DNA of 64,000 nucleotides from Simplicispira lacusdiani (GTDB taxonomy: Bacteria > Pseudomonadota > Gammaproteobacteria > Burkholderiales > Burkholderiaceae_C). Position 1 is the first letter of the stretch; every line of letters starts with the position of its first letter. The position numbers were made by a program, and so were the translations under genes. Positions 1-8,757 of the stretch are shown here, piece after piece. The notes under the pieces were generated by a model. That model saw only the letters and a program-made list of their open reading frames with translations, was not told the origin of the DNA and did not search any database. Location of the stretch: the NCBI RefSeq assembly GCF_003604195.1, contig NZ_QXGR01000007.1:149203-213202 (forward strand), read 5' to 3'.

Positions 1-899
1 TGGTCGGCAAGTACATCAACATCGCCAGCCGCGCGGCCGGCTTCATCAGCAAGCGCTTCGGCGGCCAGCTCGGCGAGGTGTCGGCCGACGGCGACGCGCT
101 GCTGGACCACCTGCGCACCGTGGCGCCCTCCATCATCGAGCTGCTGGCCGAACGCGAATACGGCAAGGCCCTGCGCGAGACCATGCTGCTGACCGACCGC
201 GTGAACGCCTACGTGGACCAGAACAAACCCTGGGAGCTGGCCAAGCAGGAAGGCATGGAAGGCCGCCTGCAGGACGTGTGCACCACCTGCATCGAAGCCT
301 TCCGCCTGCTCACCATCCTGCTCAAGCCCGTGCTGCCGGCCCTGGCCGCGCAGGTCGAGGCCTTCCTGAAGGTCGAGCCTTTCACCTTCGCCAGCGCCCA
401 GGCCATGCTCGGCAAGGGCCATGTGATCGGCGAGTACAAGCACCTGATGCAGCGCGTGGACGTGAAGCAGCTTGATGCCTTGTTCGAGCCTCCAGCCCAG
501 GCTCAGCAAGCGCCAGAAGCTCCTGAAACCGTAGCACCCGGCGGCGAGGAACTGGCCCCCACGATCACCATCGACGACTTCGCCAAGATCGACCTGCGCA
601 TCGCCCAGATCGTGAACTGCGAGGCCGTGGAAGGCTCGACCAAGCTGCTGCGCCTCACGCTCGACGTGGGCGAGGGCCGCACGCGCAACGTGTTCTCCGG
701 CATCGCCAGCAGCTATCAACCCGCCGACCTGGTGGGCAAGCTGACCGTGGTGGTGGCCAACCTGGCGCCGCGCAAGATGAAGTTCGGCGTGTCCGAGGGT
801 ATGGTGCTGGCGGGCAGCCATGCGGACGAGAAGACGAACCCGGGGATCTACGTGCTGAACCCGTGGCCTGGGGCGACGCCAGGGATGCGGGTTCGTTGA
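1..899 (+). CDS. metG: Methionyl-tRNA synthetase, C-terminal part (5' end outside window)
   Basis: The frame is open from base 3 to the stop at 899, giving 298 residues of the C-terminal part. The first two thirds match the helical anticodon-binding domain of MetRS ([11 protein letters not shown], then [11 protein letters not shown]). After a Pro/Ala-rich linker, the last 110 residues form a tRNA-binding OB-fold domain ([14 protein letters not shown], then [16 protein letters not shown]), as in dimeric bacterial MetRS. The enzyme charges tRNA-Met with methionine in the cytoplasm. The catalytic domain lies upstream of the window. The family assignment is secure; only the missing 5' end limits the call. 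Confidence 0.95.
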   Translation, partial: VGKYINIASRAAGFISKRFGGQLGEVSADGDALLDHLRTVAPSIIELLAEREYGKALRETMLLTDRVNAYVDQNKPWELAKQEGMEGRLQDVCTTCIEAFRLLTILLKPVLPALAAQVEAFLKVEPFTFASAQAMLGKGHVIGEYKHLMQRVDVKQLDALFEPPAQAQQAPEAPETVAPGGEELAPTITIDDFAKIDLRIAQIVNCEAVEGSTKLLRLTLDVGEGRTRNVFSGIASSYQPADLVGKLTVVVANLAPRKMKFGVSEGMVLAGSHADEKTNPGIYVLNPWPGATPGMRVR

Positions 900-905
900 T
901 TTTTT
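857..905 (+). terminator. Candidate intrinsic terminator overlapping the metG stop codon
   Basis: GAACCCG (857-863) pairs with CGGGTTC (888-894), and inside it CCTGG (867-871) pairs with CCAGG (879-883). Six T residues follow at 900-905. The hairpin lies in the last metG codons and the T run begins with the last base of the stop codon. The stem is interrupted, so this is tentative. Confidence 0.4.
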
Positions 906-953
906 GGCCTCTAGCGCTTTCTAGTATTGCGCTGGCAGCTATCTTTTTGATAG
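906..953 (-). repeat. Dispersed repeat family 1, copy
   Basis: On the minus strand this reads as the family core: GATAGCTGCCAGCGC, a short spacer, then a second GCGC block followed by TAGAGGCC. The two GCGC blocks can form a small hairpin. It lies directly after metG. Similar copies occur about 13 times in this window, mostly between genes. Confidence 0.65.
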
Positions 954-970
954 TTTTCGGCGTGCCTGGA

Positions 971-1636
971 TTGAGGGCGGAGGCCGGGTCTCGCCCCGGC
1001 GGGCGAGGTACTTGTTCTTTGCTTCGCCAAAGAAAAGTACCCAAAAGAAAGGCGACCCTCAGTCTGCGACCCCTTCGCGTTGCGAAGGGGCAAACCTGCG
1101 CCGGTGCGCTTGCGGGGTGCGCCGTGGAACTCGCTACGCGCTGGCGCGCTGCGCTCGAACAACCACGGCGAGTCAGTTGACGAAGCATGCGCGCTCCGAC
1201 GCGCATGCCACCCCACAACCACCCCGCCGCAGGCGCAGCCACAAGGGGTTGAAAACCACACGGGCCATCGCTGCGCTCGGCCTGGCGCTCGCGGCGCAAA
1301 GCGCCAGCGCCTCTCGGGGCCGAGCGCAGCGATGGCCCGTGTGGCTGTTCGATGGGTTCCCTTCTGGCCGTGCCGAGAAGCGCAGCGCAGGGGGTGGGCA
1401 TGCGTGCCGAAGGACACGCATGCTTCGTGCTCTGGCTTGCCGTGGTTGTCCGAACGGAGCGCGCCAGCGCGCAGTGAGTTCCACGGCGCACCCCCTGCGC
1501 GAGCATCGCAGGTTGCCCCGGAGCGAAGCGCAGGGGTCACGGACAGTAGGGTCGCCTTTCTTTTGCTTACTTTTCTTTGGCGAAGCAAAGAAAAGTGAGT
1601 CGCCCGCCGGGGCGACATCCCGGCCTCCGCCCTCAA
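971..1636. repeat. Large imperfect palindromic element (~666 bp), non-coding
   Basis: The ends are perfect inverted repeats of 17 bp (971-987 against 1620-1636). Inside, the left arm (about 971-1213) and right arm (about 1390-1636) match as reverse complements over about 240 bp at roughly 80% by eye, including AAAGAAAAGT and GGTGCGCCGTGGAACTC blocks. The centre is a perfect 27-bp stem (1256-1282 against 1318-1344) whose loop holds another 7-bp hairpin. Open frames exist in several frames on both strands, but they follow from the symmetry and high GC and resemble no protein family. From memory, related elements are common in Comamonadaceae genomes and are often mis-annotated as small hypothetical proteins. 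No transposase is present. It fills the 812-bp gap between metG and the next gene. Confidence 0.75.
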
Positions 1637-1650
1637 CCAAGCAACAGCCA

Positions 1651-1680
1651 CTAGCTACGAAAACAATAGCTAGCACCGCA
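1651..1680 (+). repeat. Dispersed repeat family 1, degenerate copy
   Basis: A short stretch containing AACAATAGCTAGCACCGC that resembles the start of the family core. It lies between the palindromic element and the TPP-enzyme gene and is more diverged than the other copies. Confidence 0.4.
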
Positions 1681-1711
1681 TGCCCATCCAGCCCCAAACG
1701 CCAAAAAAGCC

Positions 1712-3367
1712 TTAAGGAGCAATCTTCCGCTTGAGCGCCCGCGCCACCGGCTGCGGCAGGCTCGGCAGCGAGCGCAGCAGCCACGGCAACAGCTTGCGCT
1801 TGAGCCCGCTGAGCGACTGCGGCACCATGGCCTCGATCAGGTGCGGCCCGGGCGTGGCCAGCGCCTGCTCCAGCGCCCAGACGAATTCCTCCGCCGTGGT
1901 GGTGCGCACCCCGCGCACGCCCATGCCCTGCGCCAGGTGCGCGAAATTGAGCTCCGGCCCGGCCAGGTCGAGCTGCGACTTGGCCTTGGCGCCCACCTCC
2001 TCGGCGCCCACGCGCTCCAGTTCCACATTCAGCACCGAATACGAGGCGTTGTTGAAGATGATGGACACCACGTTGAGCCGCTCGCGCGCCATGGTCCACA
2101 GCGCCTGGATGGTGTACATCGACGTGCCGTCGCCGATCAGCGCCAGCACCGTGCGCTGCGGACAGGCGATGGCCGCGCCCACGGCGTTGGGCAGGCCCTG
2201 GCCGATGGCGCCGCCCGTGAGCGTGATGAGGTCGTGGCGCGGCGCGCCGGCGGTGAAGGGGCCGAGCATCAGCCCCGAGGTGATGGCCTCGTCGATGACG
2301 ATGGCGTTCTCGGGCAGCAGGTGGCCCACGGCCTTGCAGACCTTCTCGGCGGTGAGCTTGCCGCGCGGGCGGCCCGGGCGGGCCGGTGCCTGCAGCGTGG
2401 GCTGCGCCTGGGCGGCGCCCAGGGCCTGGGCGAGTTTTTCCAGGCTGGCGGCGGCGTCCTGCTCCGGCGTGGCCAGCGTGTGCACGGTGCAGCCGTCGGG
2501 CACCAGGTAGCTCTTCTTGCCGGGGTAGGCGAAGAAGGACACGGGCGCCTTGGCATCGACCAGCACCAGGTGCTCGATGCCGGCGAGCTGCACGCCGGCC
2601 AGCTCGGCCAGGTAGGCGATGCGCTCCACGGCGGGCAGGCCCGCGCCGCGCTCCAGGCGCGTGGGGAACACCTCGGCGAACACCTTCACGCCGCTGTGCG
2701 CGGCGATGCGCGCGGCGGCCCGCAGGCCGGGCTCGCGCAGCGCCTGCCCGCCCAGCAGCAGCGCGGTCTTGCCGCCCGCGCGCAGGGCCTGGGCGATGGC
2801 CTGCACCGTGGCGTCGTCCGCCGCCTGGGGGCGCGGCGCCGGCGGTGGCGTGCAGGGCGCGCCGCCCTCGCCCCAGGACACATCGGCCGGCAGGATCAGC
2901 GTGGCCACCTGGCCCGGCAGGCCGCGCGCGGCGGCGATGGCGTCCACCGCGTCCTGGCACAGCGCTGCCGTGCTCTGCGAGGTGCGCACGAAGCCGGGCG
3001 AGACATTGCGCGCCACGGTCTCGATGTCGGACTGCAGCTGTGCGTCGTACTGCGTGTGGGTGGTGGCGTGGTCGCCCACGATGTTGACCACGGGCACCTT
3101 GCCCTTGCGCGCGTTGTGCAGGTTGGCCAGGCCGTTGCCCAGGCCGCAGCCCAGGTGCAAGAGCGTGGCGGCGGGCTTGTCGGCCATGCGCGCGTAGCCG
3201 TCGGCCGCACCCGTGGCCACGCCCTCGAACAGGGCCAGCACGGCGCGCATGCGCGGTTCGCTGTCGAGGGCGGCAACGAAGTGCATCTCGCTCGTTCCGG
3301 GGTTGGTGAAGCAGACCTCAACGCCGGCATCGGCCAGGGTCTTCATCAGGGCTTGTGCGCCGTTCAT
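1712..3367 (-). CDS. TPP-dependent enzyme, benzoylformate-decarboxylase / acetolactate-synthase-like
   Basis: This 551-residue protein has the three-domain layout of thiamine-diphosphate enzymes: a pyrimidine-binding domain (1-165), a central domain, and a diphosphate-binding domain with GDGTSMYTIQALWT and NN further on. The cofactor glutamate is E48. H71, in LLHLGCGLGN, aligns by eye with the catalytic His70 of benzoylformate decarboxylase, and T25 aligns with its Ser26; its second His (281) has no clear partner. Acetolactate synthases lack this His, so a 2-keto-acid decarboxylase fits better, although automated tools would probably say acetolactate synthase. AAGGAG lies upstream of the chosen ATG. 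It is the last gene of a five-gene minus-strand cluster with a hydroxy-acid dehydrogenase and an aldehyde dehydrogenase. The exact substrate is unknown. Confidence 0.85.
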   Translation of the reverse strand: MNGAQALMKTLADAGVEVCFTNPGTSEMHFVAALDSEPRMRAVLALFEGVATGAADGYARMADKPAATLLHLGCGLGNGLANLHNARKGKVPVVNIVGDHATTHTQYDAQLQSDIETVARNVSPGFVRTSQSTAALCQDAVDAIAAARGLPGQVATLILPADVSWGEGGAPCTPPPAPRPQAADDATVQAIAQALRAGGKTALLLGGQALREPGLRAAARIAAHSGVKVFAEVFPTRLERGAGLPAVERIAYLAELAGVQLAGIEHLVLVDAKAPVSFFAYPGKKSYLVPDGCTVHTLATPEQDAAASLEKLAQALGAAQAQPTLQAPARPGRPRGKLTAEKVCKAVGHLLPENAIVIDEAITSGLMLGPFTAGAPRHDLITLTGGAIGQGLPNAVGAAIACPQRTVLALIGDGTSMYTIQALWTMARERLNVVSIIFNNASYSVLNVELERVGAEEVGAKAKSQLDLAGPELNFAHLAQGMGVRGVRTTTAEEFVWALEQALATPGPHLIEAMVPQSLSGLKRKLLPWLLRSLPSLPQPVARALKRKIAP

Positions 3368-3390
3368 AGGGAATCTCCTTGCTACTGTAT

Positions 3391-3435
3391 GTATAGCTGC
3401 TGGCGCTTGACAGGTAATCGCTGCAGCCGTTTTTC
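3391..3435 (+). repeat. Dispersed repeat family 1, copy
   Basis: Contains GTATAGCTGCTGGCGCTTGA, a spacer, then GCTGCAGCC and a T run, matching the family architecture. It fills the 71-bp gap between the hydroxy-acid dehydrogenase and the TPP-enzyme gene, and its hairpin could influence transcript stability there. Confidence 0.6.
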
Positions 3436-3438
3436 CTA

Positions 3439-4596
3439 TCAATCCGCGTCGAGGTGGCCGGGGCCGATGTCGGCGATGCGGGTCACGCCGGCCAGCGTCA
3501 TGGCCAGCAGCAGTTCGCGCTGCAGCGTGGCGAGCAGGCTGCGCACGCCAGCCTCTCCGCCGCCCGCCAGCGCCCAGACCCAGGGCCGGCCAATGAGCAC
3601 GCCGCGCGCGCCCAGCGCCAGGGCCTTGAAGAGGTCCACGCCGCTGCGCACGCCGCCGTCCACCAGCACCTCGGTCTGCCCGCCCACGGCCCGGGCGATG
3701 GCGGGCAGCTTGGATACGGACGAGGCCACCGCGTCGAGCTGGCGCCCGCCATGGTTGGAAACAACGATGCCATCCGCGCCCACGGCCACGGCGGAGCGCG
3801 CGTCCTCCACGTCGAGGATGCCCTTGAGTAGCAGCCGGCCCTTCCAGTGGCCGCGCAGCCATTCGATGTCTTTCCAGGTGACACTGGGATCGAACTGCGC
3901 GTCCACCCAGGCCTTGAAGGCGTTGAGATCGCGCGCGCCGGGCACCTGCTCGGCGAGGTTGCCGAACAGCAGCGGCTTGCCCTGCACCGCCACGTCGGCC
4001 AGCCAGCCCGGGCGCGCCAGCACCTGCAGCGCCTTGATGAGCGCCGGCCGCGCGCCCTGGGCCGCCATGCCGTGGCGGATGTCGCGGTGGCGCATGCCGG
4101 TCAGCGGCAGGTCCACGGTAAAGACCAGGGTGCGGCAGCCGGCGTCCCAGGCGCGGTCAAGCAGCGCGCGCACGGCGCCGCGGTCGCGCAGCATGTAGAG
4201 CTGGAACCAGAACGGCGCCGGTGCGGCGGCCCGCACCTCGGCCAGCGGGCAGATGCCCACGGTGGACAGCGTGAACGGCACGCCCGCCGCATGCGCCGCG
4301 CGCGCGGCCTGGGCCTCGCCTCGGCGCGCCACCATGCCGGCCAGGCCGATGGGCGCGAGCGCCAGCGGCAGGCTGCAGCGCTGGCCGGCGAGCGGGGCCG
4401 AGGTATCGACGCGGTCCACATCCACCAGCACACGCTGGCGCAGGCGCACGGCGGCGAAGTCCTCCACGTTGGCCGCCAGCGTGCGCTCGTCGCCGGCGCC
4501 GCCATCCACGTAGTCGAACAGGAAGCGCGGCAGGCGCCGCTCGGCGAGGCGGCGCCAGTCCTGCGCCGTGGAGGGGTAGCGCAGCTCAGGCAGCAT
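3439..4596 (-). CDS. FMN-dependent alpha-hydroxy-acid dehydrogenase/oxidase (lactate/mandelate type)
   Basis: A 386-residue member of the glycolate oxidase / L-lactate dehydrogenase / mandelate dehydrogenase family, a TIM-barrel flavoprotein oxidising an S-2-hydroxy acid to the 2-keto acid. Visible signatures are APIGLAGM near the N terminus, FWFQLY (substrate Tyr), VDLPLTGMRHRD, the active-site SNHGGRQLD with catalytic His282, and VDGGVRSGVD, which binds the FMN phosphate. Start at 4596 is chosen because the frame then overlaps the upstream transporter gene by 11 bp, typical of co-translation; an ATG 24 bp further upstream is possible. Context with a TPP decarboxylase and an aldehyde dehydrogenase suggests a mandelate-like pathway. 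The substrate cannot be read from the sequence. Confidence 0.9.
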   Translation of the reverse strand: MLPELRYPSTAQDWRRLAERRLPRFLFDYVDGGAGDERTLAANVEDFAAVRLRQRVLVDVDRVDTSAPLAGQRCSLPLALAPIGLAGMVARRGEAQAARAAHAAGVPFTLSTVGICPLAEVRAAAPAPFWFQLYMLRDRGAVRALLDRAWDAGCRTLVFTVDLPLTGMRHRDIRHGMAAQGARPALIKALQVLARPGWLADVAVQGKPLLFGNLAEQVPGARDLNAFKAWVDAQFDPSVTWKDIEWLRGHWKGRLLLKGILDVEDARSAVAVGADGIVVSNHGGRQLDAVASSVSKLPAIARAVGGQTEVLVDGGVRSGVDLFKALALGARGVLIGRPWVWALAGGGEAGVRSLLATLQRELLLAMTLAGVTRIADIGPGHLDAD

Positions 4597-5476
4597 GGAC
4601 GGCCTCCGGGGCGCGGCCACGGCCGAAGCGCCGCATCGCCAGGGCGAACACCAGGCCGCCGGCGTACATCAGCACGCCATACAGCGCACCCGGGATGGCC
4701 ATGGCGTCGTCCTTGAGCACGGTGCTGGCGATCACCAGCGACAGCGCCGCGTTCTGCACCGCCGTCTCGATGCCCAGCGTGACCGACTGGCGGTAGGACA
4801 GCCGCGCCAGCCAGGCCACGGCGAAGCCCAGGGCCAGCATGCTGACGTTGAGCACCACGGCGAACGGCGCCAGGGTCGTGAAGTTGTCGCGCAGCAGCGC
4901 CCAGTTCTTGGCCACGGCCAGCACCACGATGAGCACGAACAGCACCGTGGCCACCCGGGTCGCGCGCGGCTCGAAGCGCAGCGCCCAGGCCGTCCAGCGG
5001 TGGCGCGCCGCCATGCCCAGGCTCACCGGCACGCCCAGCACCAGGGCCACCTGGCCCATCATCTGGCCCACGGGCACATCCACGGCGCGCGCCGCGCCGA
5101 GAAAGTGGCCCAGCGCCCAGGTGACGATGAGCGGCAGCGTGAAGATGGTGAGCACGCTGGCCACGGCGGTGAAGCTCAGCGCCAGCGCCACGTCGCCGCG
5201 CGCCAGGTAGGTCAGCAGGTTGGAGGTGCTGCCCGTGGGGCAGGCCGCCAGGACCATGAAGCCCACGGCGAACACGCCGCCCATGCCCAGCAGCGTGAGC
5301 ATGAGGTAGCAGGCCAGCGGCAGCAGCACGAAGTGGCAGGCCACGCCCACCAGCAGCGCGCGCGGCTGCGCCAGGATGCGGCGGAAGTCGGCCGGCGTGA
5401 GGCCCAGACCGAGCGAGAACATGATGAACGCCAGGATGAGCGGCAGCAGCACGCTCGACACCAAATCCCCTTGCAT
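4586..5476 (-). CDS. Bile acid:sodium symporter (BASS) family transporter
   Basis: This 296-residue protein is hydrophobic throughout, with about nine membrane segments, and carries the BASS signature region around FMVLAACPTGSTSNLLTYLARGDVALALS. Members import organic anions with sodium, including bile acids, pantoate, keto acids and other carboxylates. A good ribosome site (AAGGAG) lies upstream of the ATG. The end overlaps the start of the hydroxy-acid dehydrogenase gene, so the two are probably made from one mRNA. The likely role is uptake of the substrate degraded by the neighbouring enzymes; this is inferred from context only. Confidence 0.88.
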   Translation of the reverse strand: MQGDLVSSVLLPLILAFIMFSLGLGLTPADFRRILAQPRALLVGVACHFVLLPLACYLMLTLLGMGGVFAVGFMVLAACPTGSTSNLLTYLARGDVALALSFTAVASVLTIFTLPLIVTWALGHFLGAARAVDVPVGQMMGQVALVLGVPVSLGMAARHRWTAWALRFEPRATRVATVLFVLIVVLAVAKNWALLRDNFTTLAPFAVVLNVSMLALGFAVAWLARLSYRQSVTLGIETAVQNAALSLVIASTVLKDDAMAIPGALYGVLMYAGGLVFALAMRRFGRGRAPEAVHAA

Positions 5477-5515
5477 GGCTTGTCTCCTTGGGTTGTGCGG
5501 TGGGTGGCGGCGCGC

Positions 5516-6979
5516 TCAGCGGCTGCGCCAGAGCATCACGTCGAGCACCTTGCCCGCCAGCCCGGCATAGGGCGGCAGGAGGAAATCGACCGTGTGCAGC
5601 GGCCCCTGGCGGAACACCGGGCGCAGCTTGGAGAAGGTCAGGAAGCCCTCGCGCCCGTGGTAATGCCCCATGCCGCTGGCGCCCACGCCGCCAAACGGCA
5701 GGTGGTGCTGGCCGGCGTGCAGCAGCGTGTCATTGAGCGTCACGCCACCCGACAGGGTTTGGCCCAGGTAGTAGTCCTGCAGGCCGCGCTCGTGGCTGAA
5801 CAGGTACAGCGCCAGCGGGTGGGGCCGGTCGTTGACGTACTGCACCACCTCTTCCTTGCTCTTGTAGCCGCGGATGGGCAGCAGCGGGCCGAAGATCTCG
5901 CGCTGCATCACCTGCATGCCGTCGTGCACGCCCAGCAGCGCAACGGGCGGCATGATGCGCCGCGCCGCGTCGCCCTGCTGGCCGGGGCACAGGGGGATGG
6001 CCTGCGCGCCCTGGGCGATGGCATCCGCCAGCATGGCCTGCAGGCGGTCGTACTGGCGCTGGTCGATGATGGCGGTGTAGTCGCCATTCGTCAGCTGCGG
6101 GTAGCGCCGTGCCACGGTGCGCTGCGCGTGGGCGATGAAATCCTGCTCCTGGCCTTCGGGCAGGAACAGGTAGTCCACGTTGGTGCAGATCTGCCCGGCG
6201 TTGAGCATCTTGACCCACAGGATGCGCTCGGCGGCCTTCTCCAGCGGGTAGTCGGGCGCGACGATGGCCGGCGACTTGCCGCCCAGCTCCAGCGTCACGG
6301 GCGTGAGGTGGGCGGCGCAGTTGGCCATCACCGCCTTGCCGGTCTGCGGCGAACCGGTGAAGAACAGGTGGTTGAACGGCAGTTGCGTGAACAGCGGGCC
6401 CAGCGACTGCCCCGGCCCGGCGTCCGCATCGGCAAACACGCTCACCTTATCGGCCGCGAAGTAGCGCGGCAGCAGGCCTTGCAGCAGGCGCGCCAGGTGG
6501 GCGGAGTTTTCCGACATCTTCACCATCACCCGGTTGCCCGCCGCCAGCGCGCCGATCATGGGCTGCACGGCCATGGCGATGGGGAAGTTCCACGGCACGA
6601 CGATGCCAACCACGCCCAGCGGCTGCGGCTGCACCCAGGCGCTGGCCAGCGGGTACTGGGTGATGTCGAGCGGGCGCCTTTGCCGTTTCATCCAGCGCGG
6701 CAACTGGCGAATGGCGTCCCGCGCCGCCTCCTGGCCTTGCAGCAGCTCGGTCATCAGGGTCTCGAAGCGGCTGCGGCAGCCGAAATCCTGGTTCACGGCC
6801 TCGACCAGCGCCTCGCGGTTGTCCACCAGCAGGCGGTGCAGGGCACGCAGGTCGGCGCGGCGCTCGGCCAGGCTGGGGGCGCGGTTTTTAGCAAAGGCGG
6901 CGCGCTGCGCGGCGAAGCAGTCGCGCAGCGGGGCCGGAATGTGTGGCGCCAGGTCGGCCATGGGGGGATTGGTGCTCAT
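5516..6979 (-). CDS. NAD(P)-dependent aldehyde dehydrogenase, coniferyl-aldehyde-dehydrogenase-like
   Basis: A 487-residue aldehyde dehydrogenase superfamily protein that oxidises an aldehyde to the acid with NAD(P). It shows the cofactor-domain motif VVPWNFPIAMAVQPMIGALA, FTGSPQTGK, LELGGKSPAIV with the general base Glu, and the catalytic Cys265 in NAGQICTNVDY. The C-terminal half contains GGVTLNDTLLH and LPFGGVGASGMGHYHG. This shorter, membrane-anchor-free class resembles coniferyl aldehyde dehydrogenases. It lies 39 bp upstream of the BASS transporter gene and 69 bp downstream of the FAD dehydrogenase gene on the same strand. It is the probable last step in the cluster's pathway. Confidence 0.9.
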   Translation of the reverse strand: MSTNPPMADLAPHIPAPLRDCFAAQRAAFAKNRAPSLAERRADLRALHRLLVDNREALVEAVNQDFGCRSRFETLMTELLQGQEAARDAIRQLPRWMKRQRRPLDITQYPLASAWVQPQPLGVVGIVVPWNFPIAMAVQPMIGALAAGNRVMVKMSENSAHLARLLQGLLPRYFAADKVSVFADADAGPGQSLGPLFTQLPFNHLFFTGSPQTGKAVMANCAAHLTPVTLELGGKSPAIVAPDYPLEKAAERILWVKMLNAGQICTNVDYLFLPEGQEQDFIAHAQRTVARRYPQLTNGDYTAIIDQRQYDRLQAMLADAIAQGAQAIPLCPGQQGDAARRIMPPVALLGVHDGMQVMQREIFGPLLPIRGYKSKEEVVQYVNDRPHPLALYLFSHERGLQDYYLGQTLSGGVTLNDTLLHAGQHHLPFGGVGASGMGHYHGREGFLTFSKLRPVFRQGPLHTVDFLLPPYAGLAGKVLDVMLWRSR

Positions 6980-7048
6980 CGCGTTGCTTTCTGGACGGGT
7001 GTCATGGCGCCGGCGGCGGTACGGACCGGCGCGGGGTGTGCCGACCTG

Positions 7049-8662
7049 TCAGGCGGCGCTGAAGTGCCGCGCCGCCGCCCGGCCCGTGAGGATGCAGCCG
7101 GGCAGGAAGGTGCCCTCCAGCGAGCGCTTGCCGCTGGCGCCACCGCCGCCAAAGCCCGCCGCCTCGCCCACGCAGTACAGGCCGGGAATGGGCTGGTCGT
7201 TGCCATCGAGCACGCGGCTCGCCAGGTCGGTGCGCAAACCGCCCAGGCTCTTGCGCGTGATGAGCTGCATCTGGATGGCGATGTACGGCCCCGCGCCGCG
7301 TTGCTGCAGCGGCGCGGGCGCGCAGGTGCGCAGCTTGTCGGGGCCCCACTGGCGCGCGTGCAGGATGCGGCGGATCTGGTCGTCGTTGTGCAGCTTGGCG
7401 CCGTGGGCGAAATTGGCGTCGAAGGCATCGGCCGTGGCTTGCAGTACCTCGGGCCGCACGTCCTGCGTGCCGGTGAGCTGGTTCATCCTGGCGGCCAGGC
7501 CGGCCAGCGTGTCGTCCACCAGGAAATGCTTGCTTTCGGCCGCCATCTGCTTGACGAGGCGGTGGTTGCCCAGCAGCGTTTCCTTGAGGAACGCGGGGAA
7601 CTGCATGTCGCGGATGCGCTGGTTGTGCTCGGCGCCCGAGATGGCGAATTCCTTGGCCGCGATGCGCCAGTTCAGCAAGTGCCAGGTCCAGGGCTGCTCC
7701 TGCTCGGCCACGCGCTGGCACAGCCAGTGGGTGTCGAAGCCGGTGACCAGCGGCTCGGGGCCGATGCGCCGGCCCTGGTGGTCCAGCCACAGCGCCGACT
7801 TGCAGGGGATGGTGGACAGGCCATGGCCCTCGAAGTGCGGGAACGGGTGCGGAAAGCCGGCGGCGTAGTTCCACATCTCGCCCGCGCGGGTGATGCGTGC
7901 GCCCAGCGCCTCGGCCACCCAGTGGTGCATCTGGCCGTCGGCGTAGGGGTGGGCGCCGTTGAGCATGGAGGCCGGGATGGCGCGGTCCTTCGGCCAGTTG
8001 GCGCGGGTCTGTTCGTGGCCGCCGTTGATGCCGCCCATGGCCAGCACCACCACGGGGGCCTGGAGCCGCACCTCGGCGCCGGTGTCCTCGTTCACCGCCA
8101 GCACGCCCGAGGCGCGGCCCTTCTGCAGGTCGAGCGCGGTGGCGCGGTGGCGGTGCAGCAGCGTGAGCCGCCCCTTGCCCGCCTCGCCGGCCGCGCGCAT
8201 CGCGGCGATCATGCGGCGCGTGAGCTCGCGCGAGGTGCCCCAGACGACGTGGTAGCGCGGCACGCTGTTGCCGTCGCCAAAGCGCCCACGCTCCACCCAG
8301 TTCACGGCGGGCATGAACTTCACGCCCTCGCCCAGCAGCCAGTCGTAGACCTGGGCGCGGGAATGCTCCACGTAGTGGCGCGCCCACTGCAGCGCCAGCG
8401 TGTCGTCGGCGTCGAGTTCGCCAAAGCGCACCCAGTCGCGCAGCGCGGTCTCGGGCGTGTCGGGGATCTTCATGCGTGCTTGCAGCGGCGTGCCCACCAG
8501 GGCCATGCCGCCGAAGGCCCACAGGGCCAGGCCGCCCAGGCGCTCGGGCGTTTCGCGGTCCACCAGCGCGACGGACTGGCCCGCGCGCAGGGCTTCGAGC
8601 GCGGTGACGATGCCGGCCAGGCCGCCGCCGACGATCACCACGTCATGGTGCTGTGCTCCCAT
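7049..8662 (-). CDS. FAD-binding dehydrogenase (KstD / fumarate-reductase flavoprotein-like)
   Basis: This 537-residue flavoprotein begins with a Rossmann FAD motif (VVIVGGGLAGIVTALEALRAG followed by a VDRE acidic end). Near the C terminus it has the second FAD-contact stretch GLYCVGEAAGFGGGGASGKRSLEG. Overall it resembles the FAD-binding dehydrogenases annotated near 3-ketosteroid delta-1-dehydrogenases, but no steroid-specific gene is nearby. AAGGAG precedes the ATG. It is the first gene of the minus-strand catabolic cluster, separated from the divergent AraC-type regulator by 95 bp. The reaction is unknown; it may desaturate or oxidise the imported compound. Confidence 0.85.
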   Translation of the reverse strand: MGAQHHDVVIVGGGLAGIVTALEALRAGQSVALVDRETPERLGGLALWAFGGMALVGTPLQARMKIPDTPETALRDWVRFGELDADDTLALQWARHYVEHSRAQVYDWLLGEGVKFMPAVNWVERGRFGDGNSVPRYHVVWGTSRELTRRMIAAMRAAGEAGKGRLTLLHRHRATALDLQKGRASGVLAVNEDTGAEVRLQAPVVVLAMGGINGGHEQTRANWPKDRAIPASMLNGAHPYADGQMHHWVAEALGARITRAGEMWNYAAGFPHPFPHFEGHGLSTIPCKSALWLDHQGRRIGPEPLVTGFDTHWLCQRVAEQEQPWTWHLLNWRIAAKEFAISGAEHNQRIRDMQFPAFLKETLLGNHRLVKQMAAESKHFLVDDTLAGLAARMNQLTGTQDVRPEVLQATADAFDANFAHGAKLHNDDQIRRILHARQWGPDKLRTCAPAPLQQRGAGPYIAIQMQLITRKSLGGLRTDLASRVLDGNDQPIPGLYCVGEAAGFGGGGASGKRSLEGTFLPGCILTGRAAARHFSAA

Positions 8663-8757
8663 GGTTTTTGTCTCCTTGTCGTGGAACCTGTCTGGTTCTC
8701 TATGGGCTGGACGATAGCGTCTTATGATCGCCAGAGCCTTGACTTTGGAGACCAGGC
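8663..8757. promoter_or_regulatory. Divergent control region of the catabolic cluster and its AraC-type regulator
   Basis: This 95-bp gap separates the start codons of the FAD dehydrogenase (minus) and the AraC-family gene (plus), so both promoters must lie here or inside the genes. An inverted repeat, GAACC (8684-8688) and GGTTC (8694-8698), is a possible operator half of unknown significance. I could not assign confident -35 and -10 boxes. Confidence 0.35.

Noticed and set aside
863..1734. Several open frames in the metG downstream region
   Set aside because: They arise from the palindrome, overlap on both strands, and have no recognisable domain; the arms being reverse complements explains them.
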